Source: Calliopsis andreniformis (lineage: Eukaryota > Arthropoda > Insecta > Hymenoptera > Andrenidae). From it: a DNA stretch of 64,000 bases. Both the position numbers and the translations under genes were made by a program. Below, one piece after another: positions 61,681 to 64,000 of this stretch. The stretch is taken from contig NC_135073.1 of assembly GCF_051401765.1 (NCBI RefSeq), forward strand, positions 8,184,001 through 8,248,000, written 5' to 3'. Under the pieces are notes generated by a model that had not been told where the DNA came from, made no database searches, and saw nothing but the letters and a program-made list of their open reading frames with translations. Every line of letters begins with the position of its first letter. The first letter of the stretch is position 1.

Positions 61681-63379
61681 ATAAATAATTAATCCCCAAC
61701 TACGGATACCTAATTTGACCAATTAGTATCTATATCAAAATACAACAAAGAAAAGAAAAACCTATTAGCTACTCGTCAACAAATTCAATAATAACAAAAC
61801 AAAGCACGTATTCCATCGATTAACAACACACTAACCATCCTTTAGCCATACCTATTCTCGCGATGAAAAGCACAATAGAGTTAAGTACAGCCATTATAGT
61901 CACACCGATCAGGGGTGAAAATAAGAGGACAAGCACGTTTGTCTAGCCAGTTCGATCTCCACTATCCAATCTCGCGTCACGGAGAGTTCGTTCCTAGCCG
62001 GTCGAAAAATCACACTGCTCCAATTGGGGAAACCGCCAGCCGTACACGCATACAGGGATTGGGGGCCAAAGTGTAGCAGCCACCACACAGCTGAAACGAA
62101 ATTTTCTATTTTCCGGCTAACAGCCGCGGCCCGATTCGACTAACAAATTCGAGCGATAAATTGCAGCCCGCGTAATCTCTAGCGGCGAATCTCGAACGGG
62201 AAAATCGAGCGTCGATGTTGAGAGGTAAGTGACATAAGCCTCGGGGGTAGAGCCGCGCGTATCCCCGTGTCTATTAGCCGATATATGACGGTATCGCGGC
62301 AGCCAGCTCTCGCTCGCTGCCACGCTTGCCACCGGATCTGATCTCGCGGATGCTCTCCCTGCTCCGAGGTTTACCGATTCCCTCGTCAACCATGCGCTAC
62401 CTGCAAATGCTATCGACGCTGCTTTCGTCAGTGCACCGTTGCCACGAGTCACCGTTACAGCAGGATAGACGACCACGACGATGCTGGGACGTGAACGCAG
62501 TACCCGGTTTCAGTACAACATCGAGGACAAAGAGAATCCACGATGCACTTGTCCGCCGCGTCCGATCCTATTCTCTCGGTCCATCGAGCCGATCGTGTCG
62601 TCAGTTAAACGCGATATACCGTGGGCTTCAGTGCCTCTGGACACGCGTGCGACTCCCTTGATCGTGGGAGCAACGTGTTTACGATTGATGAGCTTTTCTT
62701 ACTAGGTATGTAAGCGTTGGATGCAGCTGCGGTACTGCGTTGCCTGCAGTGGGTTGTGGGTAACATTAGGAATTAGGATTAAGACCCTTGTGTGTATCAT
62801 AGTGTCATTTGGGGTGGATAAAATTTGTAACTTGGTCTACTAATTTTTGTTTGTGATTAGTGGTGTTTTAGATGGAGTGGATTTTTTGGAATTATTAGTA
62901 GGTTTTAAAAATCTATGCTGAAAGGTTTGTTGAATGTAAAAGTGACGAAGCTTTGTGTTCTAGGATTTAGGATGATTTTATTATGATTTGTATGGATTTT
63001 AAAAGTGCCACGTCTGTGAACATGTTTAGTAAGAATATATAACTATTTTCAGTAACACATAGGTACTTGTAGACTGAACCACGCACTACAAACATGTATA
63101 CGTACAATACAAGTTAAAATAGAGGTATTGAACAATCGATACTACGCATGACCACGTAAAACTAGTATCAACTTCCCCTTCAATTCAAATGAAACATCTC
63201 TCGTTTCTAGCTTTCTAGTAAATGGAGAAAATACTGTAAAGTGACCTACCAAAAATATATTTCGAGTTACAAAAGCTTGAAATTTAGACGTTTCTAATGG
63301 TTCTTTTAAAAAATAGTTTTTGAACCCGAACCTCATACAAAACTTTGTTCTACATACATGAACCAATTTTCCCAAAAAA
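61681..63379. other. GC island 35 and linker
   Basis: The left shoulder 61681-61860 has C 43 and G 13; the right shoulder 62701-62940 has G 68 and C 21. The core is 61900-62700. A 74-codon ATG frame (62481-62705) ends at a TAG that overlaps TAG-GTATGTAAG, a good splice donor, but I recognise no product. The linker is AT-rich. Confidence 0.6.
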
Positions 63380-64000
63380 CTCTTTCCATAGTCCTAGCTC
63401 CTACGCGCCAGTCTGAAAAAAAGAGTCAAAGAAAATGTAACAATTGAATCCACAAAAACTGAAACATTACAGTCAAGGACGCAGGTACACCAGAACCTTA
63501 CTTTTCTACATTCCCGTAGTATCTCAAATTCACTCGACACTTAAATCATCCTTCACCACACGTACCCCTTTTCAACTATCGCAGGTACTCCAGCCTGCAA
63601 ACGTCCCCGACGCTCGACGATCCAAACATTAACATTACTGCCACGTAGCAGCATTAATAAAGAAACACGGCTCGCGAAATTTCCAGCTCCCTCGTGAGTC
63701 ATTAAATTTAAGCACCACGTGTCAGGGGAGGGGGAGGAAAAAAGCGGGGCCACGAGAGCAGGGCGACAAGACACGCGTGCACGCGCGAACGCGAGAGAGC
63801 ACAGACGGGAAGAAAGCCGCGGAAGGGTTGAGCGGATGAAGCGGCGGTCGGGACGTGGAAAACGAGAGGCACGAGAAAGACAGCTCGTGTTTTGTTAATA
63901 ACGATAACAGCTCCCCGTAATGCATATAAACAGCAAAGGCGTGCGGCTTATGGTCTAACGGTAAACGCTTTGCCCAGAGATAAACGGAATACGGGAGTGA
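63380..64000. other. GC island 36, cut by window end
   Basis: The C-rich left side is 63440-63620, followed by a purine-rich core at 63720-63880 with G runs at 63725-63728, 63730-63734, 63746-63749 and 63761-63763 (loops 1, 11, 11). The right side lies outside the window. Confidence 0.45.

Noticed and set aside
62481..62705. 74-codon frame ending beside a splice-donor-like site
   Set aside because: The stop codon comes right at the donor, so the donor would not extend the frame, and no homologous family is recognised.
63950..64000. TGGTCTAACGGTAAACGC, slightly like the D-arm of a tRNA
   Set aside because: No acceptor stem, anticodon arm or T-arm with GGTTCGA follows before the window ends.

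Overview
The window looks like nuclear DNA from an animal, most likely an insect and possibly a hymenopteran. The reasons are its alternation of AT-rich and CpG-containing GC-richer stretches, short degenerate interspersed repeats, microsatellites, and no compact operon-like coding. I could not place it more exactly, and no gene gives a taxonomic anchor. I found no protein-coding gene, tRNA, rRNA or known microRNA that I can support. All long open frames sit in GC-richer stretches where stop codons are rarer, overlap each other in several frames, or begin only at TTG/GTG. The window is therefore best read as a gene desert or the inside of a very large intron.

The dominant structure is a chain of about 36 GC-richer islands, mostly 0.4-1.3 kb and roughly one per 1.5-2 kb, separated by AT-rich linkers. 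At every island I counted, the left shoulder on the + strand is C-rich and G-poor, often A-rich too, while the right shoulder is G-rich and C-poor, often T-rich. In the eight islands first counted by hand, the left shoulders total C 325 against G 86 and the right shoulders G 386 against C 125. This sign change across each island is what divergent transcription, or replication starting inside the island, would leave. It is the most unusual feature of the window.

The second notable feature is a hairpin at 22854-22934 with about 35 paired positions and an 11-base loop. It pairs much better when read from the minus strand (G-U pairs) and has the shape of a microRNA precursor. It lies at the end of a short tandem repeat and may have arisen by inverted duplication of its last unit.

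The rest is repeats and structured DNA: a 142-bp tandem duplication (1209-1489), a three-copy degenerate repeat of about 160 bp (58895-59310), two diverged copies of one interspersed repeat (25151-25384 and 42038-42248), a 42-bp repeat (56733-56802), a nonamer array (41670-41720), a TG microsatellite, a GA tract, G-quadruplex candidates and several perfect palindromes, two of them centred on CACGTG E-boxes. Region entries below tile the whole window. Each covers one island and the linker after it, with boundaries judged by eye.
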